DNA of 64,000 nt from Alkalibacillus flavidus (GTDB lineage Bacteria; Bacillota; Bacilli; Bacillales; Alkalibacillaceae), in contig NZ_JBEPMX010000001.1 in NCBI RefSeq assembly GCF_040545925.1, positions 186,001 to 250,000 on the forward strand, read 5' to 3'. This document shows positions 50,358 to 59,385 of the stretch, piece after piece. Every line of letters begins with the position of its first letter. Position 1 is the stretch's first letter. The notes under the pieces are model-generated. The model was not told the origin of the DNA. It did not search any database and saw only the letters and a program-made list of their open reading frames with translations. The translations under genes and the position numbers were made by a program.

Positions 50358-51110
50358 ATGGCAGCAATTTCAATGAAACAATTGCTAGAAGCAGGTGTCC
50401 ATTTCGGTCACCAAACACGCCGTTGGAACCCGAAAATGAAACGTTATATTTTCACGGAGCGTAACGGCATTTACATCATTGACCTACAAAAGACAGTTAA
50501 GAAGGTTGATGAAGCGTTCAATTTCGTTAAGGATGTTGCACAAGATGGCGGCACAATTCTTTTCGTTGGAACGAAAAAACAAGCACAAGATACCGTGAAG
50601 GAAGAAGCAACTCGTGCTGGTATGCATTATATTAACCAACGTTGGTTAGGCGGCACATTAACAAACTTCCAAACGATCGAAACACGTATTAATCGTCTTA
50701 AAGAAATCGAAGGCATGGAAGAAGACGGTACATTTGACGTACTTCCGAAGAAAGAAGTCGTTATGATTCTTAAAGAAAAAGAACGTCTAGAGAAATTCTT
50801 AGGCGGTATTAAAAATATGGACGGCATTCCAGATGCACTATTTATCGTAGATCCACGTAAAGAGCGTATTGCCGTTAAAGAAGCGCATAAATTAAACATC
50901 CCAATCGTCGCAATGGTCGATACAAACTGCGACCCGGATGAAATTGATTATGTCATTCCTGCAAACGATGACGCGATTCGTGCAGTTAAATTAATTACAT
51001 CCAGAATGGCTGATGCAATTTTAGAAGTTAAGCAAGGTGAAGCGACAGAAGATGTTGCTGAAGACATGACTTCTGAAAACGAAGAAGAAAAAGAAGCTGT
51101 TCAAGAGTAA
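50358..51110 (+). CDS. rpsB: 30S ribosomal protein S2
   Basis: S2 binds the 30S head-body junction and recruits S1-type proteins. The 250-residue protein starts ISMKQLLEAGVHFGHQTRRWNPKM and includes YIINQRWLGGTLTNFQTI-like and IVAMVDTNCDPD-IDYVIPANDDAIRA segments, all typical. An acidic tail (EDVAEDMTSENEEEKEAVQE) extends the C-terminus. The ribosome binding site is TTAGGAGGA. A strong terminator follows. Confidence 0.98.
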   Translation: MAAISMKQLLEAGVHFGHQTRRWNPKMKRYIFTERNGIYIIDLQKTVKKVDEAFNFVKDVAQDGGTILFVGTKKQAQDTVKEEATRAGMHYINQRWLGGTLTNFQTIETRINRLKEIEGMEEDGTFDVLPKKEVVMILKEKERLEKFLGGIKNMDGIPDALFIVDPRKERIAVKEAHKLNIPIVAMVDTNCDPDEIDYVIPANDDAIRAVKLITSRMADAILEVKQGEATEDVAEDMTSENEEEKEAVQE

Positions 51111-51117
51111 AAGGTTG

Positions 51118-51154
51118 AGGTGATAAGAGGGAGGACCTTTTATCACCTTTTTTT
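51118..51154 (+). terminator. Terminator between rpsB and tsf
   Basis: AGGTGATAA (51118-51126) pairs with TTATCACCT (51140-51148), extended by AGG/CCT inside, and a run of seven T follows. It likely attenuates tsf relative to rpsB. Confidence 0.9.
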
Positions 51155-51204
51155 AAGAGCGAGTCAATAAATTAATCAGTTATTTCCTTAAGGAGGATTT
51201 CATA

Positions 51205-52089
51205 ATGGCAATTACAGCGAATTTAGTTAAAGAACTGCGTGAAAAAACAGGCGCAGGTATGATGGATTGTAAAAAAGCATTACAAGAAACGGATGGCGAC
51301 TTAGACAAAGCAGTTGAATACCTACGTGAAAAAGGTATGTCAAAAGCAGCTAAGAAAGCAGACCGTATTGCAGCGGAAGGGTCAACGCATATCGTTGCAA
51401 ATGACCAAGCAGCAGCTATGATTGAAGTGAACGCTGAGACAGACTTCGTTGCGAAAAACGACCAATTCAAACAGTTGTTAAACGATTTGGCAAACCATGT
51501 TCTTAACCATCGTCCAGCAACAGTTGAAGAAGCGTTTGAACAAACGATTAATGGAACTGAGCAAACAGTAAGCGAGTACATTACATCAGCTATTGCTACG
51601 ATTGGTGAGAAAATTTCACTACGTCGTTTTGAAGTATTCGAACAAGGTGACAACAGTGCAATCGGTAACTACATCCATATGGGTGGTAAAATTGGCGTTC
51701 TTACTCAATTAGATGGTACAACTGATGAAGCTGTTGCTAAAGACATTGCGATGCACATTGCAGCGATCAATCCACAGTATTTATCACGTGATGAAGTGGA
51801 TCAAGAAATCGTTGATAAAGAACGTGAACGTCTAAAACAACAAGCGCTAGAAGAAGGCAAGCCTGAACATATCGTTGAGAAAATGGTTGAAGGTCGCCTA
51901 GGTAAGTTCTTTGAAGAGATTTGCTTACTTGACCAAGCGTTTGTTAAAGATTCTGATCAAACGGTTAAACAGTATGTTGAGTCGAAAGGAGCGACTATCA
52001 ATACATTCGTACGTTATGAAGTCGGCGAAGGCATGGAAAAACGCGAAGAGAATTTTGCTGATGAAGTAATGAGCCAAGTTAAGAAGTAA
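51205..52089 (+). CDS. tsf: Elongation factor Ts
   Basis: EF-Ts recharges EF-Tu by GDP release. The 294-residue protein starts with the UBA-like VKELREKTGAGMMDCKKALQETDGDLDKAVEYLREKG. It has the EF-Tu contact motif ETDFVAKND near 81-89 and the two dimerisation subdomains. The ATG follows AAGGAGG. It lies between two hairpins that separate it from rpsB and pyrH. Confidence 0.98.
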   Translation: MAITANLVKELREKTGAGMMDCKKALQETDGDLDKAVEYLREKGMSKAAKKADRIAAEGSTHIVANDQAAAMIEVNAETDFVAKNDQFKQLLNDLANHVLNHRPATVEEAFEQTINGTEQTVSEYITSAIATIGEKISLRRFEVFEQGDNSAIGNYIHMGGKIGVLTQLDGTTDEAVAKDIAMHIAAINPQYLSRDEVDQEIVDKERERLKQQALEEGKPEHIVEKMVEGRLGKFFEEICLLDQAFVKDSDQTVKQYVESKGATINTFVRYEVGEGMEKREENFADEVMSQVKK

Positions 52090-52094
52090 TGATG

Positions 52095-52129
52095 TTAAAA
52101 TAGGGGACACGTGGTGTTCCCTATTTTAA
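52095..52129 (+). terminator. Hairpin terminator between tsf and pyrH
   Basis: TTAAAATAGGG (52095-52105) pairs with CCCTATTTTAA (52119-52129), continued inward by G-T, A-T, C-G and A-T pairs, making a 15-bp stem with a CGTGG loop. The T residues are within the stem; no separate T run follows. Confidence 0.75.
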
Positions 52130-52167
52130 AACAACAATTGATTGCTTACATAATGACGGAGGTAAAT

Positions 52168-52890
52168 ATGTCTAAAGCTGATTTCAACCGAGTAGTATTA
52201 AAATTGAGTGGGGAAGCCTTAAGCGGTGAGCAAGGTAATGGAATTGACCCACAATTTATCAAATCGATTGCAAGACAAGTGAAAGCTGTCCACGACTTAG
52301 GCTTAGAAATTGCCATTGTTGTTGGTGGCGGCAACATTTGGCGTGGTAAAGTAGGCAGTGAAGTTGGCATGGACCGAGCTAATGCGGATTATATGGGGAT
52401 GTTAGCGACGGTCATGAATTCACTCGCTTTACAGGATAGTTTAGAAAATTTAGGTGTTGAAACGCGTGTTCAAACATCTATTGAAATGCGACAAGTTGCA
52501 GAACCATACATTAGACGAAAAGCGATGCGTCATTTAGAAAAGAAGCGTGTTGTTATTTTCGCTGGTGGAACGGGTAATCCGTATTTCTCCACGGATACAA
52601 CAGCTGCTTTACGCGCCGCCGAAATTGAAGCAGACGTGATTTTGATGGCGAAAAATAATGTTGATGGTGTATATTCAGACGATCCATCTCTTAATACAGA
52701 TGCCGTTAAATATCATGAATTGAGTTACATGGATGTATTAAATGAAGGTTTAGGCGTAATGGATTCAACAGCTTCATCATTATGTATGGACAATGACATT
52801 GCATTAATAGTATTCTCGATTATGGAGGAAGGTAACATCAAACGCGTTGTTACTGGTGAAGAAATAGGAACAATAATTAGGAGGAAATAA
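52168..52890 (+). CDS. pyrH: UMP kinase PyrH
   Basis: PyrH makes UDP from UMP with ATP and is controlled by GTP and UTP. The 240-residue protein has LKLSGEALSG at the start, VVGGGNIWRG, FAGGTGNPYFSTDTTAALRAAEI and DGVYSDDPS, all marks of the amino acid kinase fold of UMP kinases. I chose ATG 52168, seven bases after GGAGG; the frame continues upstream to 52111 without a ribosome site. frr begins two bases after the stop. Confidence 0.98.
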   Translation: MSKADFNRVVLKLSGEALSGEQGNGIDPQFIKSIARQVKAVHDLGLEIAIVVGGGNIWRGKVGSEVGMDRANADYMGMLATVMNSLALQDSLENLGVETRVQTSIEMRQVAEPYIRRKAMRHLEKKRVVIFAGGTGNPYFSTDTTAALRAAEIEADVILMAKNNVDGVYSDDPSLNTDAVKYHELSYMDVLNEGLGVMDSTASSLCMDNDIALIVFSIMEEGNIKRVVTGEEIGTIIRRK

Positions 52891-52892
52891 CG

Positions 52893-53450
52893 ATGAGTGA
52901 CGAAGTGATTAAAGATTGCCGCGACAAAATGTCTAGCGCTGTAGATGCGTTTTCGAAACAATTAGCAACGGTTCGCGCAGGTCGAGCAAACCCTGCTATT
53001 TTGGATACAGTTTATGTTGAATATTACGGTGCACAAACGCCATTGAATCAGTTGGCTAACATTTCAGCACCTGAGGCACGTTTACTTGTTATTACGCCAT
53101 TTGACAAATCAGCAATGGGTGACATCGAAAAAGGGATTCAAAAAGCTGATTTAGGATTAACACCAAATAATGACGGCAAAGTCATTCGTATTAATATCCC
53201 GGCATTAACAGAAGAACGTCGTAAGGAATTAGTTAAAATCACGCGCAAATATGCGGAAGAAGCTCGCGTTCAAGTACGTAATATTCGTCGCGATGCAAAC
53301 GATGAGTTGAAGAAATTAGAAAAAGATAGTGACATTACAGAAGATGAGCTTCGTTCATATCAAGATGATGTCCAAAAAGAAACGGATAAGCATATTGACA
53401 AAATCGATCAATTGCTAGAAGCTAAAGAAAACGAAATCACTGAAGTATAA
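52893..53450 (+). CDS. frr: Ribosome recycling factor
   Basis: RRF splits post-termination ribosomes with EF-G. The 185-residue protein has the hallmark LATVRAGRANPAILDTVYVEYYG near 27-49 and RIN.PALTEERRKELVKI..KYAEEARVQVRNIRRDAND. It is tightly coupled to pyrH, with GGAGG at the end of pyrH. A hairpin follows before uppS. Confidence 0.98.
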   Translation: MSDEVIKDCRDKMSSAVDAFSKQLATVRAGRANPAILDTVYVEYYGAQTPLNQLANISAPEARLLVITPFDKSAMGDIEKGIQKADLGLTPNNDGKVIRINIPALTEERRKELVKITRKYAEEARVQVRNIRRDANDELKKLEKDSDITEDELRSYQDDVQKETDKHIDKIDQLLEAKENEITEV

Positions 53451-53470
53451 GTCATCATATGTCATTTAAA

Positions 53471-53504
53471 CAGCTTTCGCTTTAGCGGCGGAAGCTGAAT
53501 TTTT
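53471..53504 (+). terminator. Terminator after frr
   Basis: CAGCTTTCGC (53471-53480) pairs with GCGGAAGCTG (53488-53497), with one G-T pair, followed by AATTTTTC. Confidence 0.85.
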
Positions 53505-53532
53505 CTTAAGGATATAATGGAGAGGGATCGAT

Positions 53533-54279
53533 ATGCTTTTTCGTTCACAAACAAAGGGTGACGAACAACCGCTAAGTTCTGATAATATACCACGGCATAT
53601 AGCAATTATTATGGATGGTAATGGACGATGGGCCAAAAAACGCGCTCTTCCAAGGGTCGCTGGTCATCGAGAAGGGATGAAATCGATTGAAAAAGTCGTC
53701 AAACGAGCTTCTGATTTGGGAGTTGAGGCGTTAACGCTTTATGCTTTTTCGACAGAAAATTGGAAACGACCGAGTTCAGAGGTTGAGTTTATTTTGAAGT
53801 TGCCGTCTCAATTTCTAGATACATATTTGCCTGGCTTGAAAGAAAACAATGTTCATATTTCAACAATCGGTGATTTTGATTCCTTGCCAGACTTCACCAA
53901 AAAAGCTGTGAATCAAGCCATTGAAGAAACAAAAGATAATGATGGTTTAAAATTAATTTTAGCGTTAAACTACGGAAGCCGACACGAACTCGTCCAAGCA
54001 GCACAAAAAGTGGCCCGGCTTGTTCAAGACGAGTCGATAACGATTGAAGATATAAATGAAGATCTTTTCAGTCAACAATTGTTAACGACAAATGTTCCAG
54101 ATCCAGATTTATTAATCCGTACAAGTGGCGAAAGACGTCTCAGTAATTATTTATTATGGCAAGTTGCTTATGCGGAGTTTTATTTCACAGAACAACTTTG
54201 GCCTGAATTTGATGGTCAAGCGTTAGATGAGGCCATTTTAGAATATCAACATCGAAAACGACGCTTCGGTGGATTGTAG
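53533..54279 (+). CDS. uppS: Undecaprenyl diphosphate synthase UppS
   Basis: UppS makes the C55 lipid carrier for cell wall synthesis by adding isopentenyl units to farnesyl diphosphate. The 248-residue protein has IMDGNGRWAKKRALPRVAGHREGMKS with the catalytic Asp, TLYAFSTENWKRP, and the C-terminal PDPDLLIRTSGERRLSNYLLWQVAYAEFYF. The ATG follows GAGAGGGATCG. It is followed by cdsA after 12 bases. Confidence 0.98.
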   Translation: MLFRSQTKGDEQPLSSDNIPRHIAIIMDGNGRWAKKRALPRVAGHREGMKSIEKVVKRASDLGVEALTLYAFSTENWKRPSSEVEFILKLPSQFLDTYLPGLKENNVHISTIGDFDSLPDFTKKAVNQAIEETKDNDGLKLILALNYGSRHELVQAAQKVARLVQDESITIEDINEDLFSQQLLTTNVPDPDLLIRTSGERRLSNYLLWQVAYAEFYFTEQLWPEFDGQALDEAILEYQHRKRRFGGL

Positions 54280-54291
54280 GGATGTGATTGA

Positions 54292-55080
54292 TTGAAGCAA
54301 CGCGTATTAACTGCGGTCATCGGGTTACTCATATTTATCCCGTTTATCATTTACGGTCAGTGGCCGTTTGTATTAGCGATGGGACTTTTAGCAACGATTG
54401 GGTTACATGAACTGTTACGTATGAATAACATGAGTTGGAATAGCTTACCATCTTTATTGTGTTTCGTCTTATTATGGGGCGGTTATATTGATTTATTCTT
54501 GGTATCTTTCTCATCACGCTTACCGTTTTCAATAACTGAAGTCGCGTTATTAATAGCTTTTGTTTTACTCGCGTATATTGTACTAGTCAAAAATCGCATC
54601 ACCTATTCTGATGTAGCATTCATTGTCTTATCGTTTATTTATGTGAGTGTAGGGTTTGCAACTGTAGCTGAAACACGATTATTAGGTCTAGATTATTTAT
54701 TATTTGTGTTATTGATCATTTGGTTCACAGATACAGGTGCTTATTTAGTTGGCCGTTCATTAGGGAAACGTAAATTATGGCCAGAGATCAGCCCTAAAAA
54801 AACAATTGCTGGTTTTATAGGTGGCATTATAAGTGCTATTGTCATTGCGTTATTATTTGAAATGATTCATCCGTTATATGATAATATAGTATCAGTTATT
54901 GTCATTTCATTCATTGGCTCCATTTTAGCGCAGATCGGTGATTTAGTTGAATCAGCACTTAAACGAACGTATGGTGTGAAAGATTCTGGCACAATATTAC
55001 CGGGGCATGGTGGTATTTTAGATCGATTTGATAGTTTAATTTTCATGCTCCCATTTTTACACTTTTTACAATTCCTTTAG
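54292..55080 (+). CDS. cdsA: Phosphatidate cytidylyltransferase CdsA
   Basis: CdsA turns phosphatidic acid and CTP into CDP-diacylglycerol, the source of phospholipid headgroup diversity. The 262-residue protein has about seven membrane helices and the family signature DSGTILPGHGGILDRFDSLIF near its end, with DTGAYLVGRSLGKRKLWPEISPKKT. TTG 54292 lies nine bases after AGGGA; no ATG start is available near it. Confidence 0.95.
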   Translation: MKQRVLTAVIGLLIFIPFIIYGQWPFVLAMGLLATIGLHELLRMNNMSWNSLPSLLCFVLLWGGYIDLFLVSFSSRLPFSITEVALLIAFVLLAYIVLVKNRITYSDVAFIVLSFIYVSVGFATVAETRLLGLDYLLFVLLIIWFTDTGAYLVGRSLGKRKLWPEISPKKTIAGFIGGIISAIVIALLFEMIHPLYDNIVSVIVISFIGSILAQIGDLVESALKRTYGVKDSGTILPGHGGILDRFDSLIFMLPFLHFLQFL

Positions 55081-55104
55081 ATTGAACGTGAATGAGGTAT
55101 TCAA

Positions 55105-56250
55105 ATGAAAAATATTGTATTATTAGGTGCAACTGGATCCATTGGCGTGCAAACAACGGACATCATTAAAGCACACCCAAACGAATTTAATTTATATGCC
55201 ATGGCTTTTGGCTCACAAGTCGAAGTAGCAAAACCGATCATTGAGGAGCTTAAACCGAGCGTTGTAATTGTGAAAAATAACGAAGTCAAACAAGCTTTGC
55301 TACCTCATATAACGGGGGATGTGACTGTTTATTCGGGTCTTGACGCGTTAAATGAGATTGTTAAAGACCCCAGTGTTGATTTAGTCGTAAACGCCTTGCT
55401 CGGTAGTGTCGGATTGGAGCCCACATTAGAGGCTATTCGAGCACGAAAACAAATTGCATTTGCGAATAAAGAGACATTAGTGACAGCGGGTCACCTCGTC
55501 ATGGAAGAAGCGAAACGTTACGGCGTTGATTTATTGCCAGTAGACAGCGAGCATGCCGCGATTCATCAATGTTTACGTGGCGAAAATCGACAAGACATGA
55601 AGCAGATGATTATAACAGCATCAGGTGGCAGTTTCCGTGACCGTAGTCGGGATGAGCTTATCGGCGTGACGAAAGAAGACGCTCTAAAGCATCCGAATTG
55701 GAGTATGGGGGCGAAGATTACGATCGATTCAGCATCCATGATGAATAAAGGGTTAGAAGTCATTGAAGCCCATTGTTTATTCGATGTTTCATATGATGAT
55801 ATTGATGTGATTATGCACCGAGAAAGTGTCATACATAGTATGGTGGAATTCGCTGATCAAAGCGTCATGGCGCAACTCGGTACACCTGACATGCGTATTC
55901 CGATTCAATATGCGTTAACGTACCCTGATCGTTTGCCATATAACATGTCATCGGGGTTAGACTTAAAATCGTTCGGCACACTACATTTCGAAGAATTGAG
56001 TTTTGATCGCTTCCCGTGTTTAAAAATGGCATATGAAGCAGGTCGCGAAGGTGGATCATTACCAACTGTTTTAAACGCAGCGAATGAAGAAGCTGTCCAA
56101 CTATTTTTAAATGACAAGATTGATTTTTTAGGAATTGAACAAGCAATTTCTGATCAATTAGAACAGCACGATACGATTCAGTCACCTGGTTTAGATACGA
56201 TTTTACAGATTGATCAAGAGACACGTGAGCGCGTAAGACAGCGTTATTAA
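55105..56250 (+). CDS. dxr: 1-deoxy-D-xylulose 5-phosphate reductoisomerase
   Basis: Dxr makes methylerythritol 4-phosphate with NADPH, the committed step of the non-mevalonate isoprenoid path that feeds UppS. The 381-residue protein has the NADPH motif LLGATGSIGVQT at 5-16, NKETLVTAGHLV, PVDSEHAAIHQCL with metal-binding residues, SGGSFRD and MNKGLEVIEAHCLF. It is followed by rseP as in B. subtilis. Confidence 0.98.
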   Translation: MKNIVLLGATGSIGVQTTDIIKAHPNEFNLYAMAFGSQVEVAKPIIEELKPSVVIVKNNEVKQALLPHITGDVTVYSGLDALNEIVKDPSVDLVVNALLGSVGLEPTLEAIRARKQIAFANKETLVTAGHLVMEEAKRYGVDLLPVDSEHAAIHQCLRGENRQDMKQMIITASGGSFRDRSRDELIGVTKEDALKHPNWSMGAKITIDSASMMNKGLEVIEAHCLFDVSYDDIDVIMHRESVIHSMVEFADQSVMAQLGTPDMRIPIQYALTYPDRLPYNMSSGLDLKSFGTLHFEELSFDRFPCLKMAYEAGREGGSLPTVLNAANEEAVQLFLNDKIDFLGIEQAISDQLEQHDTIQSPGLDTILQIDQETRERVRQRY

Positions 56251-56265
56251 AGGAAGGTGCTCGTA

Positions 56266-57522
56266 TTGAATACGGTTATAGCATTTATCATAATGTTCGG
56301 TCTGCTCGTGTTTATTCACGAGTTAGGCCACTTAGTATTAGCGAAACGAACAGGTATGTTAGCGCGGGAATTTGCCATTGGTTTTGGCCCGAAAATATTC
56401 TCATACCGTAAACATGAGACGTTATATACTGTACGCTTATTACCAATCGGGGGTTATGTTCGTGTAGCTGGTGAAGACCCTGAGATTATTGAATTAAAGC
56501 CTGGGCATCATGTTGGGTTAGAGTTTAATGAACAGGGAAGCGTTAATAAAATTATCGTGAACAATAAATCCAATCATCCTGATGCTAAAGTCGTCGAAGT
56601 ATCAAAAATCGATTTGGATCATGCCTTGACGCTTGAAGCAAATGATCTTGATACAGATGATTTTCATGAATACGATGTCGATCGTCAGGCGTTGTTTGTC
56701 ATGGATGAAAAAGAAACGTTAATCGCACCTTATGATCGACAGTTTTCAAGTAAATCCGCCTTTCAAAAATTCTTGCAAGTGTTTGCAGGGCCGTTTATGA
56801 ATTTCGTGTTGGCGGTTGGTCTCTTTATTGCCTTAGGCTTTGCTCAAGGTGTACCTGCTGAAGAAGCCATAATTGGCGATGTAGAACCTGACACACCTGC
56901 AGCTAATGCAGACTTTCAACCGGGAGATCAGGTCATTTCTGTAGAGGATGAATCGATCAGTACTTGGCGAGATTTAGTCATGTATGTGCAGGAACGACCA
57001 GGCGAAACATTAGATGTAACGCTTGAGCGCGGTGATGACATCGTGACAACATCAGTCGCGCCAGAAGAAGTAGAAGAACAAGGACAAACGATTGGACGGT
57101 TAGGCGTAGCAAGACATTTTGAAAAAGCGCCGGGTGATGTTTTTGTTTATGGCTTTACCCAAACGTATGATGTAACAGTCTTAATTTTAGAAGCTGTCGG
57201 TCAACTTGTGACGGGTCAATTATCATTAGATGCTCTAGCAGGACCTGTTGGTATTTATTCAGCAACTGATGATGTTGTACAAACTGGCTTTTTCAGTTAC
57301 GTTATGTGGACGGCAATGCTTAGTATTAATTTAGGTATTGTCAACTTGTTGCCACTTCCAGCATTAGACGGTGGTCGCTTAGTCTTTATCGGACTTGAAG
57401 CTATTCGTGGTAAACCGCTTGATCCTCAAAAAGAAGGAATCGTTCATTTTATTGGTTTTGCGTTATTAATGCTTCTCATGATTGCTGTAACGTGGAATGA
57501 TATCGAACGATTATTTATGTAA
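56266..57522 (+). CDS. rseP: Site-2 intramembrane protease RseP/RasP
   Basis: RasP cuts anti-sigma factors, signal-peptide remnants and division proteins within the membrane. The 418-residue protein has the zinc site HELGH at 18-22 in the first helix, a PDZ domain at about 195-275 (GDVEPDTPAANADFQPGDQVISV) and the C-terminal LLPLPALDGGRL holding the third metal ligand. TTG 56266 lies eight bases after AGGAAGG; GTG 56257 overlaps that site. Confidence 0.95.
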   Translation: MNTVIAFIIMFGLLVFIHELGHLVLAKRTGMLAREFAIGFGPKIFSYRKHETLYTVRLLPIGGYVRVAGEDPEIIELKPGHHVGLEFNEQGSVNKIIVNNKSNHPDAKVVEVSKIDLDHALTLEANDLDTDDFHEYDVDRQALFVMDEKETLIAPYDRQFSSKSAFQKFLQVFAGPFMNFVLAVGLFIALGFAQGVPAEEAIIGDVEPDTPAANADFQPGDQVISVEDESISTWRDLVMYVQERPGETLDVTLERGDDIVTTSVAPEEVEEQGQTIGRLGVARHFEKAPGDVFVYGFTQTYDVTVLILEAVGQLVTGQLSLDALAGPVGIYSATDDVVQTGFFSYVMWTAMLSINLGIVNLLPLPALDGGRLVFIGLEAIRGKPLDPQKEGIVHFIGFALLMLLMIAVTWNDIERLFM

Positions 57523-57604
57523 CACATTAAAATGTATCCGCAGATTACATGTAATTTGTACCGTAATATATGTATTCACGATTAATAATGAGGTGAGATA
57601 TCGA

Positions 57605-59308
57605 ATGAGACAAAGTAATATGTTAATCCCAACTTTACGTGAAGTACCAAAAGAAGCCGATATTCCGAGTCATCAACTTTTATTAAAAGCAGGTTATATT
57701 CGCAAACTCGCATCTGGTGTATATAATTTCTTACCACTTGGAAAACGTGTACTAAGAAAATTAGAGACAATTATTCGTGAAGAAATGGACCGCACAGGTG
57801 CACAAGAAATTCAAATGCCAAGCCTACAACCTGCAGAATTATGGGAATCATCAGGTCGCTGGGAGACGATGGGACTTGAATTAATGCGGTTAAACGATCG
57901 TCATGAACGCCGATTTGCCTTAGGAGCAACGCATGAAGAAGTCGTGACATCATTAATTGGTGATGAAATTAATTCATATAAAAAATTACCTCTAACGGTT
58001 TATCAAATTCAAAACAAATTCCGTGATGAGAAACGACCACGTTTTGGTTTACTTCGCGGTCGTGAGTTTTTAATGAAAGATGCGTACTCTTTCCACGAAA
58101 CATACGAGTCATTAGATGAAGCTTATGATCAATTATTTACAGCCTATAAACGTATTTTCGAACGTTGTGGCTTGAATTTCCGTGCCGTTATTGCGGATTC
58201 AGGTGCTATGGGTGGTAAAGATACCCATGAATTTATGGTGTTATCGGATATCGGAGAAGATACCATTGCTTATTCCGATGAATCAGATTATGCGGCTAAC
58301 GTCGAAATGGCTCCTGTCCACCAAACATATGAATCGTCTAATGACGAAGCAATGCCATTAGAAAAAGTTGAAACACCGAATGCGAAGACGATGCAAGAAG
58401 TCGCTGATTATTTAGATCATACGTTACAAGAAGGTATGAAAGCCATCATGTTCAAAGTCGACGATCGATTCGTGATGGTTGTAACACGTGGTGATCACGA
58501 AGTTAACGATGTGAAAGTGAAAAATCTTCTAGATGCCAATATAGTCGAGTTAGCAACAGAGCAAGAAACAATTGACGCAGTAGGTGCAGGGTTCGGATCG
58601 TTAGGCCCAATCGGTGTACCAGACGATGTGGAGGTTATTGCAGACCATGCTGTGAAAGCACTCGTCAATGCAACATGTGGTGCTAACGATAATGGCTATC
58701 ACTACCGTAACGTTAATCCTGAACGTGATTTTTCAGCGACACAGTATGCTGATGTGCGCTTCATTGAAGAAGGCGACCCATCCCCAGATGGTCATGGGAC
58801 GATTCAATTTGCGAAAGGGATCGAAGTCGGCCACGTATTTAAGTTAGGATCTATTTACGCTGATAAGCTGGGTGCATCTTTCCTTAATCAAGAAGGGCGA
58901 GCGCAACATTATATTATGGGTTGTTACGGCATTGGTGTGTCTCGTACTTTAGCAGCTGTCGTTGAACAATTCCATGATGAACAAGGTATGTTATGGCCTG
59001 ATTCCTTAGTGCCGTTCGATGTTCATATCGTAAATTTAAATATGAAAAAAGACGAACAAGTGACTGTAGCGGAATCCGTCTATGATACGTTACAACATCA
59101 AGGATTCGACGTACTTTATGATGATCGTCCTGAACGTGCAGGCGTTAAATTTAACGATAGTGATTTGATCGGGATCACACACCGAGTGACGGTTGGTAAA
59201 CGTGCAGGTGAAGGTTATGTCGAATACAAAAACCGTCAAACAGGTGAACAACAAGATGTTCACGTTGATGATTTACCTGCGTTTTTATCATCAACAACTC
59301 ATGCTTAA
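57605..59308 (+). CDS. proS: Prolyl-tRNA synthetase
   Basis: ProS charges tRNA-Pro. The 567-residue protein is the bacterial long form: class II motif 1-3 segments around GVYNFLPLGKRVLRKLETIIREEMDR, FRDEKRPRFGLLRGREFLMKDAYSFH and HYIMGCYGIGVSRTLAAV. An inserted editing (INS/YbaK-like) domain covers about 225-405, and an anticodon-binding end follows. ATG 57605 follows GAGGTGAG; a longer frame from 57497 would run into rseP. No T-box lies in the 82-base gap. Confidence 0.97.
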   Translation: MRQSNMLIPTLREVPKEADIPSHQLLLKAGYIRKLASGVYNFLPLGKRVLRKLETIIREEMDRTGAQEIQMPSLQPAELWESSGRWETMGLELMRLNDRHERRFALGATHEEVVTSLIGDEINSYKKLPLTVYQIQNKFRDEKRPRFGLLRGREFLMKDAYSFHETYESLDEAYDQLFTAYKRIFERCGLNFRAVIADSGAMGGKDTHEFMVLSDIGEDTIAYSDESDYAANVEMAPVHQTYESSNDEAMPLEKVETPNAKTMQEVADYLDHTLQEGMKAIMFKVDDRFVMVVTRGDHEVNDVKVKNLLDANIVELATEQETIDAVGAGFGSLGPIGVPDDVEVIADHAVKALVNATCGANDNGYHYRNVNPERDFSATQYADVRFIEEGDPSPDGHGTIQFAKGIEVGHVFKLGSIYADKLGASFLNQEGRAQHYIMGCYGIGVSRTLAAVVEQFHDEQGMLWPDSLVPFDVHIVNLNMKKDEQVTVAESVYDTLQHQGFDVLYDDRPERAGVKFNDSDLIGITHRVTVGKRAGEGYVEYKNRQTGEQQDVHVDDLPAFLSSTTHA

Positions 59309-59319
59309 ATAGTTCATAC

Positions 59320-59353
59320 AAACCCTTGTCTATTTGTGTAGGCAAGGGTTTCT
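59320..59353 (+). terminator. Terminator after proS
   Basis: AAACCCTTG (59320-59328) pairs with CAAGGGTTT (59343-59351), with four more inner pairs, around TTTGTG. Confidence 0.85.
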
Positions 59354-59385
59354 AAATCATATGCCTTGCTAAGAGAGGGTTTACA

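Noticed and set aside
57523..57604. T-box leader before proS
   Set aside because: The gap is only 82 bases, with no stem I set, T-box sequence or terminator.
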